A DNA stretch of 64,000 bases, from contig NC_065421.1 of NCBI RefSeq assembly GCF_024362695.1, positions 6,448,598 to 6,512,597 of the forward strand, given 5' to 3'. The notes under the pieces were generated by a model. It saw only the letters and a program-made list of their open reading frames with translations, was not told the origin of the DNA and did not search any database. Positions 33,001 to 42,050 of this stretch are shown here, piece by piece. A program made the translations under genes and the position numbers. The stretch is from Pectinophora gossypiella. Taxonomy: Eukaryota; Arthropoda; Insecta; Lepidoptera; Gelechiidae. Within the stretch, counting starts at the first letter, position 1. Each line of letters opens with the position of its first letter.

Positions 33001-33314
33001 ATTGGCCCCGATTCCTGCAGACACCGCCTAATTTTATTTTAAGTTATATCCGTCATTTTCATATCCGTCGAAAAGGAAAGGGACGGATGATTCACAGCTC
33101 TTAATTTTAGGAAGAATGAGTAAATTAATGTGTCGGGTTATTGACTAACGTAAAATTTTTAGACGGTTGGTTTAGATTTGTGCTTAAAATTGACGTGTGT
33201 TCCATAAATTTTATGCTTGTCGATTACCCGTCCCTTTCCTTTACGGCGGATAAGAAAATGACAGATATAACTTAAAATAAAATTAGATAGTATTTACAGG
33301 AATTAGCACCAATA
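33001..33314. mobile_element. MITE M2, internally deleted, inverted copy
   Basis: Opposite orientation to the copies at 6023 and 10111: starts ATTGGCCCCGATTCCTGCAG and ends GGAATTAGCACCAAT. The central segment containing GCCCGGGTTATTCATTC and GCACGTCAAACGGATT is missing, leaving 314 bp. Confidence 0.8.
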
Positions 33315-33974
33315 TGTTGTTATAAGTACTTAAATAAATTTCAGGACTGACCATTGAACTTGGCACCCATTTAGATCTCACTTCTTTTGTCGTTGAAGTC
33401 AACCAAGGCATAGGTGTATCATAATATTGAACTTGGCTCTCATTTCACATTTATGTTTTGTTGGGATATCATTACTTTTTGTAAGTACATATATTATTAG
33501 TTGGTGCCTAAGTATTTCTTTCGAAAACCTATGAATTTCACCTTATAGCTCCAGGTAAAAAATTACACCACACATTTTTACCCGATGATGACATTGATGG
33601 AAATTGCAGGAGTGAGATGACCATTTGTGTGTATGTAATTGAAGAGACATACAAAAACAAAGAGCACGGAACCCAACCCCACAGAGCGCAGAGGCAGCAG
33701 CAATGCGGGTTAATCCACAGTGGAGGTAAGTGAAATGAGTTATCGAGATCTGTTTGCGAAACGCTCCAAACTGAATCCTCTCTGATGGGTAAATTACGTT
33801 TCACTCATTTTTTCAATCAACGAGTCGTGATTTAAGTGAATTGAGTCAGGGTTAGGCTGTATTATACAAAGTAAATGAAGCAAAAGATATATATCAAACG
33901 TATTTAGAATACATACCGAGTTTCATAGTTGCTTTTTTACTGAACTGAGAGTGAAGCAAGATTTACAAGACGAG
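33315..33974. other. No gene recognised
   Basis: A minus frame of 88 codons at 33538-33804 has Cys/Trp-rich residues but no domain I recognise. Confidence 0.35.
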
Positions 33975-34085
33975 CATGTACCCACTTTTAGAATCCTGTT
34001 GCATTATCATATTTAACATTTAGTAAGACTTACAGTTGAATTTGTCAAAGAAGTTAATATGACATGGTACTCATGACCGTACCAT
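33975..34085 (+). mobile_element. MITE M3, diverged partial copy
   Basis: GTACCCACTTTTAGAATCCT, ATTTAGTAAGACTTACAGTT and AAGTTAATATGACATGGTAC are in order with several substitutions. Terminal repeats are mostly lost. Confidence 0.65.
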
Positions 34086-34440
34086 GCGTTGAGCTAGGTT
34101 TAGCTGTTTGTTTATCTTTCCGGGCACATAGCAAAAGTTACATCCACACAATTATCAGATCTATTTGCGGAGCTCTTCAAACCGAATTCCCACAGCTCTG
34201 AGTAACCTCTAGTAGATATTCAGATCAAACTTGTAGTTCTTATCCACCCTCAATTCCTTATTTAAGTAATATCTGTGTCTGTCTGTATTTGTTAGGAACG
34301 TATTGCAAAATCTGTCTGTTTGAGAATCTCGGCTTTATTGCTCTGAAGTAACTCCTTAAACCCTTATAAAAACCAGACCACAAGGTTAAGTACCTACTTA
34401 CACCTAATTTATTAAATTTAAGTATTATAGTAACGTAAAG

Positions 34441-34500
34441 TCCGGCCAAGTAGTTAATTCCATTAACGGCAAATCTACAATAAGTCACGTCATCTAATCT
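34441..34500 (+). mobile_element. Retroposon D, 3' end scrap
   Basis: GTCCGGCCAAGTAGTTAATT to CTACAATAAGTCACGTCA, followed by (TCTAA)n repeats in place of a poly(A) tail. Confidence 0.65.
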
Positions 34501-34507
34501 AATCTAA

Positions 34508-34620
34508 TCTAGCCTACAAGATCCCACTGCTGGGCAAAGGCCTCCCCTTCCTCTTTCTATTTTTCGCGGTCCTATGCGTTCTCCGGCCAGTGCCTCCGGG
34601 AAACGTCCAAGTCATCACGC
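34508..34620 (-). pseudogene. RTE-like LINE C-terminal end, broken
   Basis: Minus reading: Arg-Arg-Asp-Asp-Leu-Asp, then Asp-Arg-Glu-Lys and Lys-Glu-Glu-Gly-Glu-Ala-Phe-Ala-Gln-Gln-Trp-Asp-Leu. Two stop codons replace residues normally Gln and Trp in this family. It resembles the end of the remnant at 3968-4270 and the SINE-A tail. Confidence 0.7.
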
Positions 34621-34875
34621 CTCTCTTTCTCTTTTTTTAATCACGTCACAAAAAATAAAAGGTTTTATATACTATTTAAACAATATTCTTCGCATACGTT
34701 ATCACGCCCATTTCACTTTTTTAATATTAACTTTTCTTAATCTACTGACTTTAAAAAACACGTGAGAATGTTTCCATCTCCTTAGAAAAAAATATAAATA
34801 ATGTTTTGAACTACATACTTACTAGACTGATTTACACTTGTGAAACAAAAAAATAAATAGCACAATTATAAAATA

Positions 34876-34942
34876 CATACATACATAAACTCACGCCTAT
34901 TTCCCACCGGGGTAAGCAGAGACTATAGAATTCCATTCAAAA
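34876..34942 (-). mobile_element. LINE-A, about 67-bp copy with target duplication
   Basis: Carries only the (TATG)n tail, stop region and a few codons (complement of CTCTGCTTACCCCGGTGGG). ACAATTATAAAATA at 34862-34875 and ACAATTACAAAATA at 34943-34956 form a 14-bp duplication with one mismatch. So this scrap is an independent, extremely 5'-truncated insertion. Confidence 0.8.
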
Positions 34943-34956
34943 ACAATTACAAAATA

Positions 34957-35540
34957 GACATCCCAAATATGACATTTATAAATCTACCGGCAGAGTTAAT
35001 GTCTAAAATTCTACTACCTAAAGATTCGTTCACGTCAACATTTGTAAACAATATTATAAGTACACGTAGGTTCATTTAGTTATCAGTCATCGCTAATTTT
35101 GTTTGTGAACGTAAATATATGTGATTTCGAGGGTCAATATCACGTGAGAGCAAATACCTTGATATAATGAACATAAATATACAACCTCAGAGTGGTAGCT
35201 AAGCAGAACGGAGACTTATAATAGGTACACAAGTAAGTGAATTTCACTTACTTATACATATGATTGGGACCTACACATTTCCCGATTAGTTTATCAACTC
35301 TGTTAATTAAGTCTTGATAAAATAATCGGTCTCTGGTTTTGTTTTCATACAAGACCATTAACCCGGCCCCAGGACGGACAGAGACATCTTCTCTGTCCTT
35401 CACTGGGGTAATTCTTGTTCGGTGCGTCACCAGATGGTGGCTGAGTTCGGTTAGGGACCCAGACTAACGGGGTATAACGTAGAACTCTTGTCCAGGGATA
35501 CGGGTGAAAACTTCAACGGTTGCAGAAGCGGGAGCCATCG
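34957..35540. other. No gene recognised
   Basis: AT-rich with a more balanced end (35330-35540). No motif or repeat match. Confidence 0.35.
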
Positions 35541-35544
35541 GTAC

Positions 35545-35915
35545 GACAATGCAGGACGTAAGAGGCAAGTCACAGGGACTGTAACTTGGAACCTGACAGA
35601 GGACAGCAGTAACTATTCAGACGCCGAGCACAGGAGTCTACTTTAATAGATGAATAGACTACTTTGGGCGCTATCCCACTCACGTCAGATCGAGTATCAA
35701 ATCAAATATACTTTATTGCACAGAACTAAAATTTCAACAATCAGACATAACACATGAATACAGTACAATTTGGGCGGCCTTATTGCTCTAGAGCAATTTC
35801 TTCCAGGCAACCAACAAAAGGAGACAAACATTTACAACTTGGATGCGGGATGGTGCAACAAAAAATAAATAAATAAATAATATACTGCGGGGCGGAAGGC
35901 AAGAGTGAAACCATT
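35545..35915 (+). mobile_element. Repeat G, split by a LINE-G insertion
   Basis: The left part holds GGCAAGTCACAGGGACTGTA and ACCTGACAGAGG. After the insert it resumes with CTGCGGGGCGGAAGGCAAGA. The continuous version at 13225-13520 (minus) shows the two parts adjoin. Confidence 0.65.
35695..35882 (-). mobile_element. LINE-G, 3' end inserted in repeat G
   Basis: On the minus strand: GGTTGCCTGGAAGAAATTGC, GCTCTAGAGCAATAAGGCCG and the terminal GTGCAATAAAGTATATTTGA. A (AAAT)n run at 35860-35880 marks its other side. The short duplication at the junctions is ambiguous. Confidence 0.7.
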
Positions 35916-36126
35916 GCGCTATTTTTATCTAAAAACGTGGCACAGAGAACGCTACACCGATGATAATGAAAGTAAGCGGGAAATGAGAAACTTTTTAGTG
36001 TCTACTTTTACAAATTATAAGATGGATGTACAATTTGAGAACTTTTACTAGTTCCCGATGCAGTCAAAACGTCAAAGTTTGACATGGTCTCTCAATGGGC
36101 ACGCAAGTACGTACTTGAACTCAGAT

Positions 36127-36303
36127 ACAAGGTGTTAGTGACATCGTTACGAAAACTTTGAGGGATGATTCAGACCATGATTCTGAGTTGATATCAAGTA
36201 GAATTTTCATAAATTTTCCGACAGAAAATTCCACTTGATATTAACTCAGAATCATGGTCTGAATCATCCCCGCAGTATTCATTACGATGTCACTAACACC
36301 ACT
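36127..36303. mobile_element. MITE M4, single short unit forming a near-complete hairpin
   Basis: TACAAGGTGTTAGTGACATC at the left faces GATGTCACTAACACCACTGT at the right, with the TTCTGAGTTGATATCAAGT block and its complement meeting around TTTTCATAAATTTTCC. The spacer found in other copies is deleted. Confidence 0.85.
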
Positions 36304-37675
36304 GTGGTGATATAACATATCATGGGTTGATAACGTGATTATAGCTGGTCCCTAGACACGCGCCGCGGAATGCACAAGATGTGTTCTGTTTTATTAGAGG
36401 CCAATAAATTGCGTACGTGTGGCGTCGTGAGCGGCGAGACCGATCCCTTTCACAGCTACATGGAATATTTCGTGGGGATTGTATTTGGAAATCATCATGT
36501 ATTTTATTTACATGTTCCCTATTACATAACATCAACAGTCTATATACGTAGTGCTGCGTCCATTCGTAATAGTATAGGGCTTATTACACCTACCTTTCCG
36601 ACAGGCTAGATGCGTCAAGGTCACGGGTGGTTACCATGGTTACTCCCCACCCACCCCACGTTATGCCATACGAGTGACGTCTGATGCCATACGATTCAAG
36701 TCTAGACTATGTTCGAGAGGGGTGAGGTAAACCTAGCTCAGCCGCTAGTGGGTAGCGGAGGGTTGCCGTTCTATGTACATAGTATTATAACTTATTCTAT
36801 GCCGTGGCCGTCGAGGCTGAGCTCGACAAAAATGGACTGAAGATCGGGATGCCTTCCTAAACAAACTGCAAGATGGCGCACTGTACAGAAATAGCTAGAA
36901 AGAGATGGGTGGCCTTTGCCCAGCATTGATGCGTAAAAGAGACATAAAATATTGCCCTTTTTTAGCAGAGTAAAGTCATCAGTTTCGCTGTGATATAAAC
37001 TCCCCAGTGCCTGCTCAGTAAAAAACAACAATTATAAAAAAATACGTCACCTACGCGATAATTCACAAAAACAGGATTTCCTCGTGCCGACGATAAAACA
37101 AAACGCACGTGTAAACCCTTTGTTTCTTTAGCCTTATTATCAGTACAGATAGATAATTCCTTTTTGAACTAATTTTGATATTTATTTATTTATTCTTGTC
37201 TTATTATCTGGGTGAGAAGGGCAGACAGACAATGCTTTTGGTCTCATTTACTTTGCCTACCTCGTCACATTCATCGATTCTGAGCGTTATTTTACGTGTT
37301 CTATAAACTCTATTTTTTATATCTATACAACAAAACCCATATAATCGTTCATATGTGCGATCTGGTATATAAATTGAAATTTATGTCGTCCCATGGGCGG
37401 CGGTCGCGTGTAGGGAATACAAATTCAACGTAAACAGTTGTTATTCGGATTTTAATCGACTCCCCTGCTGTTTAGTAACTTTGTAGCTGTTGGATAAACA
37501 CAGTTTACACACAGGATTTTAGTTTATATGTGTAACGTGCCATGAGTTGTTTTACCTGTGTATTTTATAGAAATATTTCGCCGCTAACGATGTTTCAATT
37601 CGCTTTCAAGCACGACCAAAGACTAAAAGGAGATTGATCGTTCAATGCTGTAGATTATCCAAGAAACATACTATA
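36304..37675. other. No cellular gene recognised; possible LINE remnant and non-repeat blocks
   Basis: Around 36795-36955 (plus) AAGAGATGGGTGGCCTTTGC resembles a decayed LINE C-terminus. At 36590-36780 there is a GC-balanced block of unknown nature. From 37020 to 37650 the sequence matches no repeat in the window. Confidence 0.35.
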
Positions 37676-37873
37676 TCTAGAGGGATGATTTAGCTCATTA
37701 TTCTGAGTTAATATCAAGTAGAATTTACTGTCGGAAATTTCATGAAAATTTTAGTGTTTTTTAATCATTTTCAGTTCCATTCTTTTGAAAATTCCACTTG
37801 ATGTCAACTCAAAATCATAGTCTGAATTGTCCCTCAAAGGTTTCGTTACGATGTCACTAACATCCTGTATAAT
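37676..37873. mobile_element. MITE M4, left end eroded
   Basis: The inner left arm (GAGGGATGATTTAGCTCATT), the CATGAAAATTTTAGTGTTTT spacer and the right end CGTTACGATGTCACTAACAT are present. The first 25 bp of the left terminal repeat are lost. Confidence 0.75.
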
Positions 37874-38593
37874 ATACTATTATTTCTATAATCAACATCG
37901 TGTACCTTTCTTGTCAGAATGCGTATTGAGCACTCAACGCCTCACGTACTCGCAAGGCTAGCCAGCACACACCTTTGCTACACAGTACGCGTTTCCGCAC
38001 AACTCCGATGGGAATTCGCTCTTCGAGCTGAAAAACATCTCTTCTCCCACAGCAACCGCCCACATCTCCGCTTTGGTGGAATCCCGACCTAATACCTAGA
38101 GTGGCTGCATGTCAACAATTCAAACAAAAATAAGTAAGCAATTTGTATAAAATGTTGCGCAAAGGAAAACTGCCATAAAAATTTACTTTTAAAGCGAAGA
38201 AAGAGCTCACTGAAGGTAAGGTTACTCGAAGTCATATTCCCCAGCTGCAAGTACGAAGATAACTGCAGTAAGAGTGCAAGGGTTGCGAATTTACGAAGCT
38301 TGGCAATCCATTCTTTCTACTCTAGGCATTATCCGCAAGGGATCAGACAGAAGTCATAAAACAGGAAATTAAATTCACTTAATAGCTGCTGAAATAAGTA
38401 TTATTCAAATATCTAAGTGAGTAAGTATTATCTATTTAAAGGAAAATAGTTGTCTAGATTTTTAAAAGGTTTTTATAGGTGAGAATTGATATCATCTTCT
38501 AAAAGTCTAGCTAATTATGAATTCAAACGCTTATCTTGAAAGATGGAACTTTTAAAAAGTGTTTATTATTTTTCTGTAAATTTTTATTCTAGA
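37874..38593. other. No gene recognised
   Basis: Includes a balanced block at 37910-38110 with CCGCCCACATCTCCGCTTTG, faintly like the Harbinger-like MITE at 39566. Otherwise AT-rich. Confidence 0.35.
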
Positions 38594-39045
38594 CTAGCTT
38601 TTGCCCGCGACTTCGTCCGCGTGGCGTGTTATAAAAGAGAGATGTTTGTGTGTGTGGGAGAAAGTTTAAAAAATGCTTAATTTTATTATTTTTAAATGAG
38701 GTTAGAGTATAAGAAGCTCAGTTAAATAATGAATAGTTATTAATTTCTAGATTATTGGTTTATGATAATTTGGTTTAATATAAATTTAGGAAAATACGAT
38801 CAGAGTAGGCTAACCCTAAAGTACCTATAAGCTTTCGACTGGAATTCAGAGATGAGAATGTTTTTTTGATACAAATGTTTTTTCCCGCTAACTCCCGTTC
38901 CCGTGGGACTTTCGAGAATTCCTTTCTTAGTGCACGTTTACGGTACCTAAGCTACGTCCCTTCCAAATTTCAAGTGCCTACGTTTAGCCGTTTAGGCTGT
39001 GCGTTGATATGTCAGTCAGTCAGTTTCTCCTTTTATATATTTAGA
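38594..39045 (-). mobile_element. Non-autonomous Helitron, 452 bp, complete
   Basis: On the minus strand it starts TCTAAATATATAAAAGGAGA and ends CGCGGACGAAGTCGCGGGC followed by AAAAGCTAG. The pre-terminal hairpin, the TC start, the CTAG end and the A/T host junction (A at 38593, T at 39046) are the Helitron hallmarks. It is very similar to 58481-58894. A short frame of 68 codons (38866-39072) lies within this non-coding element. Confidence 0.85.
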
Positions 39046-39562
39046 TTTCCTTTGAATGACATTCATTACTAAATAATTAGAACAAGCTAGAAAATGATCC
39101 ACAAAAGTAATCTTGATAACGTACGCTCCCGATAACTTTTGTTTAAAAACATATACTTAAATGCAAAAATAGAGTTTGCTAAAATAAAATACAGTTAGTT
39201 TTAAAATGAATATCAGAGGCGACATTCAATAGTGAGGGAGCAAGCGTATCTGTCGCGGACACGGTCTCATCTCTGGACGTATTTTGCAATTTCATTTCCC
39301 CTGAGCGGACCGCCACACTTTCCTTGACACCTTATTCTTAGAAACTTTCATACATCTGCCTTAAGGTCGAACGAAGTTCACTTTAAAATGGATCACGAGA
39401 TAAAATTCATATTACGCTGCAAGTTTATGATGTCATCTCGAAACGTCTTTGTTGTCCTAATCCTTGGGAGAGCCTTAAAATAAAGACTAATAGTACGTTT
39501 AGACCGGTAACTCTGCCGCCTGCACCAATTCGTATTGGGCGCCAACCTCAGCAGTACTGGAG
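39046..39562. other. No gene recognised
   Basis: Mixed sequence with no repeat or coding signature. Confidence 0.4.
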
Positions 39563-39565
39563 TAA

Positions 39566-39749
39566 GACCGGGTTTCCACTGACGCGGAGATGGGCGGAGG
39601 AGAGCGGAGATGTGCGGATTTGACCAATCACAACGTTCGAGAGAGCGAAAAACAAAGACGCTCTGTCACTCTCTCCCTCACAGTAATTGGTCGATTCCTA
39701 CACATCTCCGCTCATCTCCGCACAGCTCCGCGTCAATGGAAATGCAGCC
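39566..39749. mobile_element. Harbinger-like MITE, 184 bp, TAA duplication
   Basis: Arms GACCGGGTTTCCACTGACGC and GGCTGCATTTCCATTGACGC (read inward on opposite strands) continue through repeated GCGGAGATG units. TAA flanks both ends (39563-39565 and 39750-39752). The GCGGAGATG repeats make the arms internally repetitive as well as inverted. Confidence 0.8.
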
Positions 39750-39911
39750 TAAGGGGGAGCGCGCAGATTGACAGTCTCGCTCACACTCACGCGTTAGGCA
39801 GCATAAAGTAAGAATGAGACTTTTGTTCGTAATATTCGTCAACATCATAAAACTAGCTGACACTCTTTGTACCCAATGTCAATAAGTAATGAATGATTTT
39901 CTTCTTCAAAC

Positions 39912-40165
39912 ATAATCTCCCGGCTATTTCCCGCCGGGGTATGCAGAGACTATGGAATTCCATTTGCTTCGATCCAGACACACTTCTCTTGCTTCCTCCA
40001 CATTCTACAATCGTTTCATACACGTCGTACTAAACCTTTTCTAAAGACATCTCCAATTTGGTCAATGCTCGTGCTTCTAGGTCTGCCTCTGCCAACCCTA
40101 CCATCCTATTATCCTTCATCCGCTCTATACGTGTCCACTCCAAACCAACTTAACACTCCCTTCTC
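39912..40165 (-). pseudogene. LINE-A, longest copy in the window
   Basis: Minus reading starts near Arg-Met-Lys-Asp-Asn-Arg-Met-Val-Gly and goes through Gly-Arg-Gly-Arg-Pro-Arg-Ser-Thr, Ile-Gly-Asp-Val-Phe-Arg-Lys-Gly, a damaged Asn-Asp-Cys-Arg-Met-Trp-Arg-Lys-Gln segment and the Ser-Leu-His-Thr-Pro end. A 10-20 bp deletion near 40025 and frame changes show inactivation. It shows best that LINE-A is RTE-like: G-R-G-R-P followed by D-x-I-G and a C-terminal Trp. Confidence 0.75.
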
Positions 40166-40308
40166 AATCTTAACTACCTATCTTATTCTATCATAGGTCA
40201 CTGACCGACCTTACCTACCCTGGTATTTAGGCAGTTAGGCCGCCATAGGCTCTTGATATAGCTCATATAACGAGTACGTGTTTACCTAAGTAGACATATG
40301 TATAGTAA

Positions 40309-40470
40309 TCTGCCGGCTCTGCATGACATGGTGTGAGTTATATTGAGCGCTTCGACCAATAGCCGTTTGACGTCCATCTACGAAGATACAATTCGAATCG
40401 TTTATTGGTTCAAGCGGTCGATATGATTCGCACCGCGCGCGGTTCGGTTGTCATGCAGTCAATGCAGAAC
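40309..40470. mobile_element. Foldback MITE, imperfect
   Basis: CTGCATGACATGGTGTGAGT and TATTGAGCGCTTCGACCAAT at the left pair imperfectly with ATTGGTTCAAGCGGTCGATA and TTGTCATGCAG at the right. A relative of one arm lies at 58955-59095. Confidence 0.6.
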
Positions 40471-41002
40471 CAACAACAGCTTTAACGAGATTCCAAAGAT
40501 TATATAATAATAAGTAATAGGTGTTTTATACAGTCTAGTGTATTAGTAGCATTAGCAACATACGAGCTAGTCTATGTCTACAGCCAGACAGCGCATGTAA
40601 TCCTTTAAGAAACTTTTAACGACATACCCCAGACGATCTCAGATTTCCTTTTAAACCCAAACCATACGTGGGCTGGTTTATTTTATGTTTCAATCTACAA
40701 AGAAAACCCCTGAATTATTCCAAGGAATATCTCCTAATACCTGGCTTACTGCAAGACTTCTTTTATTTCGATTACAGCTTTTACGATCTTGAACAACCTA
40801 AGCCTATTGATAAGAACGGGTGCTCGAAGAATTGAGGATATAAGGAATCCCCGCAGACTACAAATGGTATCAAGAGTCGCATATTTTTTATCTTGACAGT
40901 GATGTGACATTTCTTATAACGAGAATACGAAATGCGAACTCATGTTTTTTACAAACACCAACTGAATGAGTCATTAATTCATATCAAGTGCAGTTTTCGA
41001 CG
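40471..41002. other. No gene recognised
   Basis: No repeat, tRNA or protein signature. Confidence 0.4.
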
Positions 41003-41325
41003 ACCTCTGTGGTTCAGAGGTTGAGTGATGTGCTCACGATCCGGAGGTCCCGACTTCGAATCCCGGTGGGGACAAATCACAAAAATCACTTTGTAATCCC
41101 TAGTTTGGTTAGGACATTACAGGATAATCACCTGGTTGCCCAAAAAGCAAGATGCTTGCTTCGGAAGACACGTTAAGCCATTGGTCCCGGCTATTAGCCA
41201 TAAAAATACCTCCACCAACCCCGCATTGGAGCAGCGTGGTGGAGTATGCTCCATTCCCCCTACGGTTGATTGAGGGGAGGCCTGTGCCCAGCAGTGGGAC
41301 GTATATAGGCTGTTTATGTTATGTT
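41003..41325 (+). mobile_element. SINE-A, nearly full-length
   Basis: Head GACCTCTGTGGTTCAGAGGT keeps a weak A box; the B-box region reads CGACTTCGAATCCCGG. The middle and tail are intact to GGACGTATATAGGCTGTTTA. No exact flanking duplication was found. Confidence 0.88.
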
Positions 41326-42026
41326 TGGCCAAATTAGGAACCCGGGTTGCTAATAAGGGCCGTAATAAAATTATTGTATTTAAATTATTTTGCAATAACA
41401 GCATTGTTAAATTAACAGAATTATTTATTATAACTAATTAGTATTATATTACATACGAATATTCACCAAAAGAGCAGAAATTATAAAGGGGGCTTAATTG
41501 GGCTATGAAACTGAAAATTAAAAATAAATCGAATTTTATTGCAATAATCAAAAAATGTTATTCTTTATAAATAATAATTAGACGTTTTTAGCAATTTATT
41601 ACAATATTTTAAAAAATAACACCAATATTTTTTTAATTAATAGTATCAATACTCATGATGGACCATATTTAAACTTTAAAGTATTAAAGAAGCATTTTTG
41701 AATTGTTCAATCTTGATTCATAAACCAACAATACATCCATCATCATCATACATTCATATTTTAAGGACATAAGAATTTGTTAAACTTTATAAAGTATGTA
41801 AAATCTCTCACTATTGGCGAATTGCGCTGATTTTCGCTATAAGCGTAGGTTTTTTAATAATGCCCGGATCTTAATACGAACCCAAACAGTGGTCCTTATT
41901 AGAATTTCGACTTTTGGGCAGGAAATTACATTTTGTAGCAAAAATTGTTACTAGAACAAAGTAATTTATGGGCAGAACTTTTTTAGAACATAAAAGTTTG
42001 TTTTATTATTAAAATTATTTACAGAA
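41326..42026. other. AT-rich stretch, no gene recognised
   Basis: GGTTGCTAATAAGGGCC at 41346 is loosely matched, inverted, by GGTCCTTATTAGGAGTCGGG near 42255. This may be a decayed element of about 950 bp, but the ends are too unlike to claim. Confidence 0.3.
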
Positions 42027-42050
42027 TTAGGTTAGGTTAGGTTAGGTTAG
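42027..42050 (+). repeat. Short (TTAGG)n tract
   Basis: Four exact TTAGG units plus TTAG. TTAGG is the usual insect telomere unit. A shorter run occurs within the SINE-B at 12635-12890. Confidence 0.85.
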
